Below, one piece after another: positions 15,805-23,098 of a stretch of DNA of 64,000 bases. Within the stretch, counting starts at the first letter, position 1. Every line of letters begins with the position of its first letter. The stretch covers positions 1-64,000 of the forward strand of contig CAMDFD010000005.1 of assembly GCA_945897365.1 (NCBI GenBank). The letters run 5' to 3'. The DNA comes from Bordetella parapertussis (GTDB lineage: Bacteria > Pseudomonadota > Gammaproteobacteria > Burkholderiales > Burkholderiaceae_B). The notes under the pieces are model-generated. The model was given only the letters and a program-made list of their open reading frames with translations. It was not told the origin of the DNA and searched no databases. The translations under genes were made by a program, and so were the position numbers.

Positions 15805-16110
15805 ATGGCATTTCGATTTCAAAAACGTATAAAGATTTTGCCTGGTCTACGACTGAATGTCAGTAAGACCGGCATTTCCTGGACAGTAGGTACCAGAGGT
15901 GCAAGTGTCACTTCTAGGGACGGAAACTTGACCGGCAATGTTGGATTGCCGGGGACTGGCGTTTCGTACCGTAAGCGCATTGATTTGCCTGATGCTGAAG
16001 TCCAATCGCAAGATCAACCGGTAAAGCCTGCTAGCTCAGGCAAGCCTTCTTGGCTGCCGTTGTTGATTGTTTTGGTGATAGGGATTGTGATTGGTTTGTC
16101 TCTTAGGTAG
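15805..16110 (+). CDS. DUF4236 membrane-anchored protein
   Basis: The 101-residue protein starts MAFRFQKRIKILPGLRLNVS and continues KTGISWTVGTRGASVTS and GLPGTGVSYRKRI, the signature of DUF4236. It ends with a membrane helix, SWLPLLIVLVIGIVIGLSLR. AGG lies 13 to 15 bp upstream of the ATG. Family function is unknown. Immediately downstream is the truncated paralogue at 16172. Confidence 0.85.
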   Translation: MAFRFQKRIKILPGLRLNVSKTGISWTVGTRGASVTSRDGNLTGNVGLPGTGVSYRKRIDLPDAEVQSQDQPVKPASSGKPSWLPLLIVLVIGIVIGLSLR

Positions 16111-16171
16111 TGGTCAGAGAACAGTACGCAGACTTCTACGGATCTTTTGGAGGGAATAAATTTTTAGTCTA

Positions 16172-16640
16172 GGCCTCCAGGTCTCTCAACCCCTCGCGCC
16201 AAAGGTTTTGGTATCGCGTGTTAGAGGATGTTGTGGTGCCGGGGTTGGCCTTTATCTTGGTTTGGTTAGTGTGGCCCGTTGCCAGTGGGTTTAAGTTCTT
16301 TGAGAGGTTTAAACAGAAAGAGGCTGCGGCAAATAGCGAGCGACTGGCCAAGGCTAAAGTGTTTGTGCTGAAAGAGGAGGCTTTGGTGAGGGAGATGACG
16401 GTTGCCGAGATCGAGGAGGCCAATAGGGTGATGGATCCGCTGGGTGCGGCGCCGAATCTTCCCTTTGGACATTTACATGCGGTGTGGGTCGAGTTTCGGG
16501 AGGGGCTTGGGGTTGGGGAGACTGTGCACTTGTTTGAGTCTGTGGGGCCGAATGTGTTTAGAAAGCAATTGATTTGGGGGTATGCGGTTTGTAGGGGGGG
16601 TAGGATTGAGCGGTTTATGACGGCGGGGTGGCGGCTTTAG
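16172..16640 (+). pseudogene. Truncated second copy of the 9468-10052 membrane-protein gene
   Basis: From GTCTCTCAACCCCTCGCGCC onward this stretch follows 9592-10052 closely to the stop codon, encoding SLNPSRQRFWYRVLEDVVVP and ending RFMTAGWRL. The first 40 or so codons, the first membrane helix and the coupled upstream gene are missing. The remaining frame is open, with a possible GTG start at 16218, so a shortened protein could still be made. The breakpoint lies at about 16172. Confidence 0.75.
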
Positions 16641-16674
16641 GAGTGCGGTTTGTTTGCTTTGTAATCCTACCTCA

Positions 16675-16785
16675 GGCTGCTTGCAATTCCTTGCTTACGC
16701 GTATGCCTGTCTCAGTTGCAATATTGACAACCGCATCAAGAGAAAATCGTAAAACACGACCGCGATACAAATTGAAAAATGCGTG
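16675..16785 (-). pseudogene. C-terminal remnant of an XRE regulator like the one at 23741
   Basis: The minus strand encodes GRVLRFSLDAVVNIATETGI then RVSKELQAA and a stop, matching the end of the XRE protein at 23741-24022 (GRVSRFSLDALVNIATATGR). The helix-turn-helix half is gone; the frame runs into unrelated sequence upstream. It abuts the 3' end of the Abi gene. Confidence 0.7.
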
Positions 16786-16786
16786 C

Positions 16787-17785
16787 TCATCGCCAGAAGT
16801 CGTGCTGTTGCCATTTAAGTGGAAACCCCATATCAGAAATCGACAGTGGCGGCACTTGCGGGAATTGATCAATCATTTCTCGTAGCCGATCTCTCCACGA
16901 AGAATTTGGGCTAATGATTTTTAGCATATGAAGCAAGATGCAAAGCACTCCGTATAAACGAGCACTAACTTCATGAGACGATGATTGGTCGTTAGTAATA
17001 GGGTCAAAAGCTGAAATCTCACCCGTTTTTGGAAATTTTGGTTGATCGACAAGATTTTTGTTCCAAAGTCGACTGTGATGGGCCGCTACATTTCGCACAT
17101 AGTTCAAGGACCGAAGCCAGCTCTCCATCACAATAAAATCTTGAATGCCGTATTTTCCTGCAATGACTTTTTTATCGGCTACTTGCATTCCCTTATAGAA
17201 AGTCGAGAGCATGCCAAAGTCCCAAAGCTCTACGGAAACCCAAATGGGCAGAGGCAACCCGTACTTGTTCTTATAGTGTTTAAAAAAGTCCTCTTTTGAG
17301 CGTGCAAGAACCTTGTTGTATTTCGTGAGCCATTCTTGGTGCGCTGTGAGGCCGTTTTGCCTAATTTTTTTCGTAAAATTGCCGTGCAGCATTGATACGT
17401 TCGTATGAGCAAAAGTATCGCGCGCACCCAAGATATGGGAGATATCAACTCGTATCGCAATTTCAACGCGTTCGATTGCATCGAGTAGTAACAGACGAAG
17501 TCGTTTATCGAACACGTAAATGCTCAAGGTGTTTTCAAATTTAATTCCGGGACAGAATTTGTCTTGCCTGCTGACTTTGATTTTTTGAGTGATCGGATCC
17601 TGAGTGATCAACGGAAGACGAAGGGGGTACCAGTAAGCACTCAGGCGGTAGTAGCCGATTCGAGTTAAGTAGGCTAAAGCTGCATTGTCATTTGAAACCT
17701 CAAGACCTCTGGCTTTAAGTAAATTTAACTGCTGCTTAAAGGGGAGATGAGGTTTTTTGTACGTCGATAACATTTCTAGAATCAT
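16787..17785 (-). CDS. Abi_2/AbiD-AbiF family abortive-infection protein (HEPN type)
   Basis: The 332-residue protein has the Abi_2 landmarks: YKKPHLPFKQQLNLLKARG near the start, YLTRIGYYRLSAYWYPLR (about residues 39-56), RLRLLLLDAIERVEIAIR (about 95-112) and, near the end, YVRNVAAHHSRLWN, which holds an RX4H motif (Arg231, His236) as in HEPN ribonucleases. Family members stop phage growth by abortive infection. It starts at ATG 17785 or ATG 17773. A short terminated RNA with its own promoter lies directly upstream, matching the abiF-RNA arrangement. The 3' end is bordered by an XRE-gene remnant and the 5' side by a tRNA-Asn half, so this is probably an acquired segment. Confidence 0.9.
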   Translation of the reverse strand: MILEMLSTYKKPHLPFKQQLNLLKARGLEVSNDNAALAYLTRIGYYRLSAYWYPLRLPLITQDPITQKIKVSRQDKFCPGIKFENTLSIYVFDKRLRLLLLDAIERVEIAIRVDISHILGARDTFAHTNVSMLHGNFTKKIRQNGLTAHQEWLTKYNKVLARSKEDFFKHYKNKYGLPLPIWVSVELWDFGMLSTFYKGMQVADKKVIAGKYGIQDFIVMESWLRSLNYVRNVAAHHSRLWNKNLVDQPKFPKTGEISAFDPITNDQSSSHEVSARLYGVLCILLHMLKIISPNSSWRDRLREMIDQFPQVPPLSISDMGFPLKWQQHDFWR

Positions 17786-17790
17786 AAAAA

Positions 17791-17838
17791 AGAAAACCCG
17801 CTCGTGCGTCTTGCGACGTAGAGGAGCGGGCCGTGTTA
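17791..17838 (-). ncRNA. Candidate abiF-type small RNA upstream of the Abi gene
   Basis: On the minus strand, CCCGCTC (pairing arms 17824-17830 and 17797-17803) encloses a second hairpin (GACG at 17815-17818 with CGTC at 17807-17810) and is followed by TTTTCTTTTTT running up to the Abi ATG. The promoter at 17845-17874 would start it near 17838. Known biology: conserved abiF RNAs lie upstream of abiF genes and are thought to act with them. Assignment to that family is by layout, not by alignment. Confidence 0.65.
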
Positions 17839-17844
17839 TTGAAA

Positions 17845-17874
17845 ATTATAAGCCAGCTTAACTTCACTAGTCAA
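17845..17874 (-). promoter_or_regulatory. Near-consensus sigma-70 promoter for the abiF-type RNA
   Basis: Read on the minus strand: TTGACT (17874-17869), an 18-bp spacer, and a perfect TATAAT (17850-17845). Transcription would begin about 7 nt later, just before the RNA hairpin. Confidence 0.75.
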
Positions 17875-17886
17875 CCTAAAAACAAA

Positions 17887-17930
17887 TTCCCTGATCTGGA
17901 CTCGAACCAGGGACCTGCGTATTAACAGAG
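17887..17930 (-). pseudogene. 3' half of a tRNA-Asn gene (anticodon loop to acceptor end)
   Basis: The minus strand reads CTCTGTTAATACGCAGG then TCCCTGGTTCGAGTCCAGA and TCAGGGA. This matches the 3' half of betaproteobacterial tRNA-Asn(GTT) as I remember it, including the GTT anticodon and the TTCGAGT loop. No 5' half is present, so it is not a working tRNA. Such halves are typical scars of integration at tRNA genes. It overlaps the last codons of the MqsA gene. Confidence 0.65.
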
Positions 17931-18386
17931 CCTTTTGTCTTTTGTGTAGCATTGCGGCGTTACAGAAGACCCCATACCTAAATCATCGATACTTTTTAAC
18001 TCTTTCAACAGATTAGGATGTCGATTAAGCACCCAGAATAATTTCACCAATGCTAGCGGCGGTTTAGCCCTACCTTTCTCGTAACGAGAAAAAGCATTAA
18101 CACCTCCGCCGAACATTTCTGCTGCTTCTCGCTGATCTAGCTTTAATTTCTTGCGAACCGTTGCGATAAAAGACGGATCAACATAAGTTGCGTTGACCTG
18201 ACGTTGAAACTGCCTGATAAATTCACCATAACGATCTCCCTGCTCTTTATTCAACACGACTTCGCCGCACGCAGGACAAAAATCCCCTTTCACCGCGGGA
18301 ATTGTTGTCGCATCACCTTTATAAATATACGGTACGTCGCGAGTGTCGTGGATCAGTTCAGCGGCACCACAGCATGGACACTTCAT
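17922..18386 (-). CDS. MqsA-family antitoxin (orphan)
   Basis: The 154-residue protein has an N-terminal zinc domain with CPCC and CPAC at Cys3, Cys6, Cys37 and Cys40, exactly the positions of E. coli MqsA, and a C-terminal helix-turn-helix with LDQREAAEMFGGGVNAFSRY. MqsA binds and neutralises its toxin and represses the operon. Start is ATG 18386, with GAGGAG upstream lying in the 3' end of the toxin frame. Only the last 20 or so codons of that toxin remain (18389-18445). The coding end runs into a tRNA-Asn half, so its last residues (KDKRLC) may be acquired. Confidence 0.88.
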   Translation of the reverse strand: MKCPCCGAAELIHDTRDVPYIYKGDATTIPAVKGDFCPACGEVVLNKEQGDRYGEFIRQFQRQVNATYVDPSFIATVRKKLKLDQREAAEMFGGGVNAFSRYEKGRAKPPLALVKLFWVLNRHPNLLKELKSIDDLGMGSSVTPQCYTKDKRLC

Positions 18387-18388
18387 GA

Positions 18389-18445
18389 TCAAAGCTCCTC
18401 AAAAGAAACAAGGTAGTCAGGTCCATAAAGAATGCGCAGCTCGAT
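18389..18445 (-). pseudogene. C-terminal remnant of the toxin partner of MqsA
   Basis: Just upstream of MqsA the minus strand reads ELRILYGPDYLVSFEEL then TGA, and the stop lies 3 bp before the antitoxin ATG. The ending resembles the LxVSFxEx tail of MqsR-like toxins. Upstream of this point the sequence belongs to the coiled-coil repeat element, whose end therefore marks the break that removed the toxin. Confidence 0.55.
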
Positions 18446-18447
18446 GA

Positions 18448-18720
18448 CTAAAAAATATTAGCAATCTTTGACAGCAGACCCACGATGGCGAACAGAGTCG
18501 TGATTTGTATGCTCATACATAGAATAAATTTACGGTCAAAATCTTTACGTAATTCTAGAATTGCTTTGTTGATATCTGAAAACTTACGATCAAAGTCGAC
18601 TCTCAATCCTGCGACCAAGCGATCTATGCGATCCATGGTTTCTGTTGTTTGCCTTGCTAAATCTTCGCGCGTGGCAAGGGTCGGGATGATTGCTTCAAGT
18701 TTGGCTAATTTAGTTTCCAT
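18448..18720 (-). CDS. Small coiled-coil protein with C-terminal membrane helix (repeat family C, copy 1)
   Basis: The 90-residue product begins METKLAKLEAIIPTLATRED, has a long charged coiled coil to about residue 65, then a membrane helix, FILCMSIQITTLFAIVGLLS, and ends KIANIF. Compared with the 72-residue copies at 22030 and 24025 it carries an extra 18 residues, a partial duplication of the DFDRKF segment. The family topology is one anchored helix with a cytoplasmic or periplasmic coil. It lies directly upstream of the MqsA gene with the toxin remnant between. Function unknown. Confidence 0.7.
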   Translation of the reverse strand: METKLAKLEAIIPTLATREDLARQTTETMDRIDRLVAGLRVDFDRKFSDINKAILELRKDFDRKFILCMSIQITTLFAIVGLLSKIANIF

Positions 18721-18880
18721 TGAGTACTACCTATCGTGCGTGAGTCATACGAAATTTTAGTTTTAATGACATCTGTAACTATCGGTCCGAAGAACTATTT
18801 TTTGTATCAAATGGTTTCAGTACACCATCTGCAACCTGAGTGAGTCGCGTCACAAATCATTCATTCTTGGCTATGTAGCG
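18448..18880. repeat. Repeat element C, copy 1 (coiled-coil gene plus about 130-bp upstream region)
   Basis: Shared boundary CTAAAAAATATT at one end; the other side includes GAAATTTTAGTTTTAATGAC, AACTATTTTTTGTATCAAA and CACAAATCATTCATTCTTGG. The last part (18852-18880) matches part of the XRE gene at 23843. Other copies are at 22028-22425, 24025-24355 and, truncated, 35779-35921. Confidence 0.75.
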
Positions 18881-18899
18881 TGCAGCGTGTTGGCGCGGT

Positions 18900-18937
18900 T
18901 AAAAAAAAACAGCCCTTCGTATTGAAGGGCTGTTTTT
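18900..18937 (-). terminator. Strong bidirectional-looking terminator after the molybdenum hydroxylase operon
   Basis: ACAGCCCTTC at 18909-18918 pairs with GAAGGGCTGT at 18924-18933, loop GTATT. On the minus strand about ten T residues follow; on the plus strand there are five T residues. Confidence 0.9.
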
Positions 18938-18951
18938 CGGTCAGACAACCA

Positions 18952-21186
18952 TCAACCAACTTTCTTTGCTTGACTCATCGCAACCTTGACGGATGCTGGA
19001 GTGAAAGGGATCGTGCGTAAACGCACACCGATTGCATCGAAGACAGCATTGGCAATGGCGGCAGGGACGGTCGTGGGTGCTTGCTCGCCAGCACCCCAGA
19101 CGGGTTGACCTGGACGATCAATCAGCACAGTCTCTACTTTAGGGACGTCCGGGAACTGCAGGATCGGATAGCTCGCCCAGTCCACGCTCGTGACGGTACT
19201 GCCATTCCACTTGACTTCCTCCATCAGCGTGCGACTCACTGTTTGAATCACGCCGCCCTCTACTTGGTTTATCACACCATCTGGGTTGATGATTTGACCG
19301 CAGTCATGCGCCACGCAAACACGCGTCACCTTAATCTGACCCGTCGTTCGATTGACTTCGACTTCAGCAACGGTAGCGACATAGGTAATGGCGTTGTTAT
19401 AGCGAACATATGAGATACCGCGGCCCTTCGCGATCTCACCTTGAGCACTCGCAGGATTTGGACTGGGGCGTGTTTGCCAGTTGGAGGCCTTAAGTACCGC
19501 TTTAATCACATCCAAAGCACGAGGATCAGAGAGGTGCTTAATCCTGAATTCTGCAGGATCCGCATTCGCTGCCGCTGCGAGTTCGTCCATAAAGGACTCA
19601 TTAGCAAAACTGTTTTCGATGCGGCCAGGACTCCGCAAGTGCGAAGCGCGGAATACCGCCTGCTCGATGTGTTTAGTCGTGACCTTGATATTGGGTAAAA
19701 GGTAGGGCGCTGCAGTGTTTTGAAATAAGAATCCAACCCAGTTACCCGGGCGAGGATTGCCCGTGTCTGCTGAGGCAAGCAGCGGAAAGTCCAAGGGTTT
19801 GAAGGCGGCAATATGATTGAGTGCGATATAAAAGTCGCTATTCCAGCCTGTCAAATTCCCTTGTGCATCAAAACTAGCCTCGAAATCCATCGAACGTGGT
19901 GGGCTCTTGGGCGCCAGAGCAGTTTCATCTTGTCGCGTCCATTGCACGCGGACAGGCTTGCCGATCATTTGTGCAATCAGAGCAGCATCGGCAGTCGCAT
20001 CTTCGTGACCATTGCGTCCGTAACAGCCAGATCCATCCAAATACACCAAGCGAATGGATTCTTTAGGTAGCTTGGTGACATTGGCGATTTCCTCTTGCAT
20101 GGAGTGCGTCGCTTGCGAAGCTGACCATAAGGTCATCTTCCCGTCGCGGAAATCCGCCACTGCACAGGAAGGACCTGTGGAAGCATGCGTTTGAACCGCA
20201 AAGTTATAAGTCGCTTTGACGCGTTTCACACCCGCCGACAAGGCAGCATCGACATTACCCACGTTTTGTGTGATCTCAGTCTTTGCGATGGGGAGCTGTC
20301 GCCAATAGTTAAAAATTTGATCTTGTGGTGGCAGCGCGCGACCAGCAGACCATGTCACTTTAACGGCTTTGGCAGCTTTGACTGCGCTCCATTCATCTTT
20401 GCAAACGACTGCCAAGAAATTGTCTTTACGAACGGTCTGCACATAGCCTTTTATTTGCTTAGCGGCGGAGTCATCTACGCTCACAATAGTGGCGCCCATA
20501 TCCAAGGGTCGGATCACGCGTGCATGCAGCATTCCAGGCAGGCGAAAATCATGAACAAAGGGGTGTTCGCCAGAAACTTTGTCGGGGATATCAACGCGTT
20601 GGATTGACTTGCCCACCAAGGTGTATTCGGTGTGTGGTTTAACTTTTGCTTTTGGATCAACCTTGATTTGAAAGCCCTCTCCGATCAACTCGCCGAAGGC
20701 AAGTGTTTGGTTGGGTTTTGATGTGGCGGAGATCACGCCGTCTTTGATACTGAGTTCGGTCAGAGGTACTTTGAGCTGTTCGGCGGCACGCGTGAGTAGC
20801 GCGGCACGGGCATTTGCCGCGGCGATTCGTAGCTCGCTACCACCTTGCGACAAGGTAATGGCACCACCAGTGAGCCATTGATCCGGTGTGGTGGCGGTAT
20901 CGCCCATAATCATATCGATACGCTCAAAAGGGACGTAAAGCTCTTCTGCTGCGATCTGTGACAGTGCTGTTTTTGTACCTGTGCCCAAGTCAACCTTGCC
21001 AACAAAGACTGTAATTTTTCCTGTTCGGTCAATCGTCAGCCAGGAGTCAAGTTGATCTTTAGCCACACTTTTTGGAGGCATGAGACCATAATTGGCTGAA
21101 GCCTCAGTAATCTTCATTGAAAAGCTAACCACGAGTAGGCCAGCGCCGCTTGCTTTGAGGAAATCGCGTCGTGTTAGTGCGTTCAT
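18952..21186 (-). CDS. Molybdopterin-binding subunit of a xanthine dehydrogenase-family hydroxylase (IorB-like)
   Basis: The 744-residue protein starts MNALTRRDFLKASGAGLLVV, a Tat signal (RRDFLK), so the enzyme is exported folded with its cofactor. It contains VGKVDLGTGTKTALSQIAAE, the split-beta pattern of single-chain large subunits, and near the C-terminus FPDVPKVETVLIDRPGQPVW-GAGE, with the Glu of GAGE as the likely active-site base. Its partner is the 2Fe-2S subunit gene 35 bp upstream. This two-gene layout matches isoquinoline 1-oxidoreductase and aldehyde dehydrogenases of the same type, which pass electrons to a cytochrome; no cytochrome gene is visible. I use ATG 21186 because the earlier start would bury the Tat motif. 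Substrate unknown. Confidence 0.9.
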   Translation of the reverse strand: MNALTRRDFLKASGAGLLVVSFSMKITEASANYGLMPPKSVAKDQLDSWLTIDRTGKITVFVGKVDLGTGTKTALSQIAAEELYVPFERIDMIMGDTATTPDQWLTGGAITLSQGGSELRIAAANARAALLTRAAEQLKVPLTELSIKDGVISATSKPNQTLAFGELIGEGFQIKVDPKAKVKPHTEYTLVGKSIQRVDIPDKVSGEHPFVHDFRLPGMLHARVIRPLDMGATIVSVDDSAAKQIKGYVQTVRKDNFLAVVCKDEWSAVKAAKAVKVTWSAGRALPPQDQIFNYWRQLPIAKTEITQNVGNVDAALSAGVKRVKATYNFAVQTHASTGPSCAVADFRDGKMTLWSASQATHSMQEEIANVTKLPKESIRLVYLDGSGCYGRNGHEDATADAALIAQMIGKPVRVQWTRQDETALAPKSPPRSMDFEASFDAQGNLTGWNSDFYIALNHIAAFKPLDFPLLASADTGNPRPGNWVGFLFQNTAAPYLLPNIKVTTKHIEQAVFRASHLRSPGRIENSFANESFMDELAAAANADPAEFRIKHLSDPRALDVIKAVLKASNWQTRPSPNPASAQGEIAKGRGISYVRYNNAITYVATVAEVEVNRTTGQIKVTRVCVAHDCGQIINPDGVINQVEGGVIQTVSRTLMEEVKWNGSTVTSVDWASYPILQFPDVPKVETVLIDRPGQPVWGAGEQAPTTVPAAIANAVFDAIGVRLRTIPFTPASVKVAMSQAKKVG

Positions 21187-21221
21187 GAGTTCACCTGTGG
21201 AAATGTGTATTGAGGTTGAGG

Positions 21222-21683
21222 TCAGGCAGTGGCGATGTAGCGTTTGACCGCTGCCACAATCCGTTGGTGCGTACCACAACGGCACAGGTTGCCCGCGAGC
21301 GCTTCAGTAATTTGTGCGTCTGTTGGATTTTTGTTGTTCGCTAGAAAAGCACTCGCAGTCATGATCATGCCGTTGATGCAATAGCCACATTGCACAGCTT
21401 GCTCATCAATGAATGCTTGTTGTAACTTGCCTGGCTTTGCTGAACTGCCAAGGCCTTCAAGTGTCGTCACGGCCTTGCCTTGAAAGGCGGTGGTGGGAGT
21501 GACACAGGATCTGACCGCCTGACCGTCAACCACGACCGTACAAGCACCACACTGTCCGAGTCCGCATCCATATTTAGGACCATTGATTTCTAGATGGTCA
21601 CGAAGTGCATACAGCAGAGGGGTATCGTCTTCGACCTCAACTCGCTGAGACTTGCCGTTGACATTCAAATTTACTATTGCCAT
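21222..21683 (-). CDS. (2Fe-2S)-binding subunit of a molybdenum hydroxylase (IorA-like)
   Basis: The 153-residue protein has both iron-sulfur sites: the plant-ferredoxin type GPKYGCGLGQCGACTVVV with Cys40, Cys45, Cys48 and Cys60, and the all-helical type CGYC...CRCG with Cys98, Cys101, Cys133 and Cys135. It carries electrons from the molybdenum subunit (18952-21186). It has no signal of its own and would be exported piggyback with the Tat-carrying partner. GGAGAC lies just before the ATG. It is the first gene of a two-gene operon. Confidence 0.93.
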   Translation of the reverse strand: MAIVNLNVNGKSQRVEVEDDTPLLYALRDHLEINGPKYGCGLGQCGACTVVVDGQAVRSCVTPTTAFQGKAVTTLEGLGSSAKPGKLQQAFIDEQAVQCGYCINGMIMTASAFLANNKNPTDAQITEALAGNLCRCGTHQRIVAAVKRYIATA

Positions 21684-22027
21684 TTTTGTCTCCAGTTTCT
21701 TTTTTATACCTATTGCAATCCGCTTAGATCGTCAATGTGACATACTAAATGTAACTAAATTGTAAATATTTGCAAAGTTAAATTGAGGCAAATTGGCGAG
21801 TGTTATGTTTACTCAGGTCTATTCCCGGGAGAGTTTGTCGAGTTTCGGGACGGGCTTGGGATTGGTGCACAGAGTTTCCCTCTCTCTTAATAGTTAACGT
21901 TCAGCCTCAGAATGGCATATCTTGCCTTCTAAGATGAGTTCTGCCATGCTAAAAGCAGCTTAACTCAGTTTTAATAAGCCTCTGGCGCGAGCAGCCGCAG
22001 CGAGTGCATTGAACTGCAGGCAGCGAT
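21684..22027. other. Decayed intergenic with gene fragments
   Basis: No intact gene is seen. GTCGAGTTTCGGGACGGGCT and the bases after it (21837-21864) match 9899-9926 of the membrane-protein gene, a third fragment of that family. On the minus strand 21960-22026 reads CLQFNALAAAARARGLLKLS then stop, probably the tail of an unrecognised protein that ends at the repeat boundary at 22028. Confidence 0.5.
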
Positions 22028-22425
22028 GGCTAAAAAATATTCGCAATCTTTGACAGCAGGCCAACGATGGCGAATAGAGTCGTGATTTGTATGCTCATGC
22101 ATAGAATAAATTTACGGTCAAGATCGGTTCTTAATCCTGCGACCAAGCGATCTATGCGATCCATGGTTTCTGTTGTTTGCCTTGCCAAATCTTCGCGCGT
22201 GGCAAGAGTTGGGATGATGGCTTCAAGTTTGGCTAATTTAGTTTGCATTGAGTACAGCCTATCTCGCGTGAATCATGTGAAATTTTAGTTTTAACGACAT
22301 CTCAAACCATCTGTTCAGATAACTATTTTTTGTATCAAATGGTTTCAGGGAACCATCTACCAACTGAGTGAGTCGCATCACAAATCATTCATTCTCGGAA
22401 GTGTGACGCCACAACGCGTGGCGCC
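22028..22425. repeat. Repeat element C, copy 2
   Basis: It has the same boundaries as copy 1: CTAAAAAATATTCGC at the gene end and AACTATTTTTTGTATCAAAT upstream, extending into CAAATCATTCATTCTCGG and CGCCACAACGCGTGGCG (22382-22425), a fragment matching the XRE gene at 23843-23889. It covers most of the 22249-22477 intergenic. Confidence 0.75.
22030..22248 (-). CDS. Small coiled-coil protein with C-terminal membrane helix (family C, copy 2)
   Basis: The 72-residue product reads MQTKLAKLEAIIPTLATRED, LARQTTETMDRIDRLVAGLR, then TDLDRKF, and ends with the membrane helix ILCMSIQITTLFAIVGLL and SKIANIF. It is nearly identical to copy 3 (24025) and to copy 1 minus its insertion. The intact reading frame in three copies argues that the protein is or was selected for. 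Downstream (leftward) there is only a gene remnant, not an intact antitoxin as in copies 1 and 3. Function unknown. Confidence 0.68.
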   Translation of the reverse strand: MQTKLAKLEAIIPTLATREDLARQTTETMDRIDRLVAGLRTDLDRKFILCMSIQITTLFAIVGLLSKIANIF

Positions 22426-22477
22426 ATCACGATAGGTGGCTCATCCGAGGCCTATATAAGAGGCTAAGAGGTAAACA

Positions 22478-23098
22478 TCACGTTGGATTGATGAATCTCT
22501 TGAGCACCCGCTCTCTGAGTATTTGATCAAAGCAAGGATAGAACTCAGACTCGGCATTAAAAAAGCCGAGCATCTCCTCCACATCTTGATCAAAATTCCC
22601 CTCCAGGCAATCCATCAAGTTCCAAGCTGTGATGAAAAAATCAATCATCTTGCCCATGGTGAGTGGTTTGGTGGAGGTGCGGGTGGAGGGCTCCTCAAGC
22701 GTATCGCCCTCATACTCGTCCACGACTCTGTAGTGGATGCGCTGGCCGACGAGTCGAGCATAGAGGACCGTCACATCGTAGGTCGTGGACTGAATGCTGA
22801 TGCGGGCGATCTCGACTTCTTTGGGTTTTCTCTTGGGGAGGTATTCGCCACCCATAAACATGGGATGGATTCGACCGAGCATCTGTCGGTCAAACGACTC
22901 GAGCTCGGGGGCGGTGACAAAGTCGGGGAGGGTATCGGCCTCGCCCGTTTCGAGTGCCTCCTTGATGAGGGCTCTGCGTGCTCGACCTTTGACCGTGCTC
23001 AGTAGTTTTGCCTGCAAGTCATAACGTCCAAAATAATCACGTGGACGGTATGCCAAGGCGCTTACGGGGATGGGTTTGTTGGCGGCGGCTTTAGTCAT
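22478..23098 (-). CDS. Conserved hypothetical protein, second gene of a leader-controlled operon
   Basis: The 206-residue product (ATG 23098) contains LAYRPRDYFGRYDLQAKLLS, LGRIHPMFMGGEYLPKRKP and STTYDVTVLYARLVGQRIHY followed by YRVVDEYEGDTL. I recognise this as a family found widely in proteobacteria without known function. Its start overlaps the end of the 23091 gene by 8 bp, so the two are translationally coupled. The last 50 bp of the region (22477-22525) recur at 56098-56146. No signal or membrane helix is seen. Confidence 0.8.
   Translation of the reverse strand: MTKAAANKPIPVSALAYRPRDYFGRYDLQAKLLSTVKGRARRALIKEALETGEADTLPDFVTAPELESFDRQMLGRIHPMFMGGEYLPKRKPKEVEIARISIQSTTYDVTVLYARLVGQRIHYRVVDEYEGDTLEEPSTRTSTKPLTMGKMIDFFITAWNLMDCLEGNFDQDVEEMLGFFNAESEFYPCFDQILRERVLKRFINPT

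Noticed and set aside
17887..17930. Functional tRNA gene
   Set aside because: Only the 3' half is present; no D-arm or 5' acceptor strand is found upstream and the anticodon stem does not pair.
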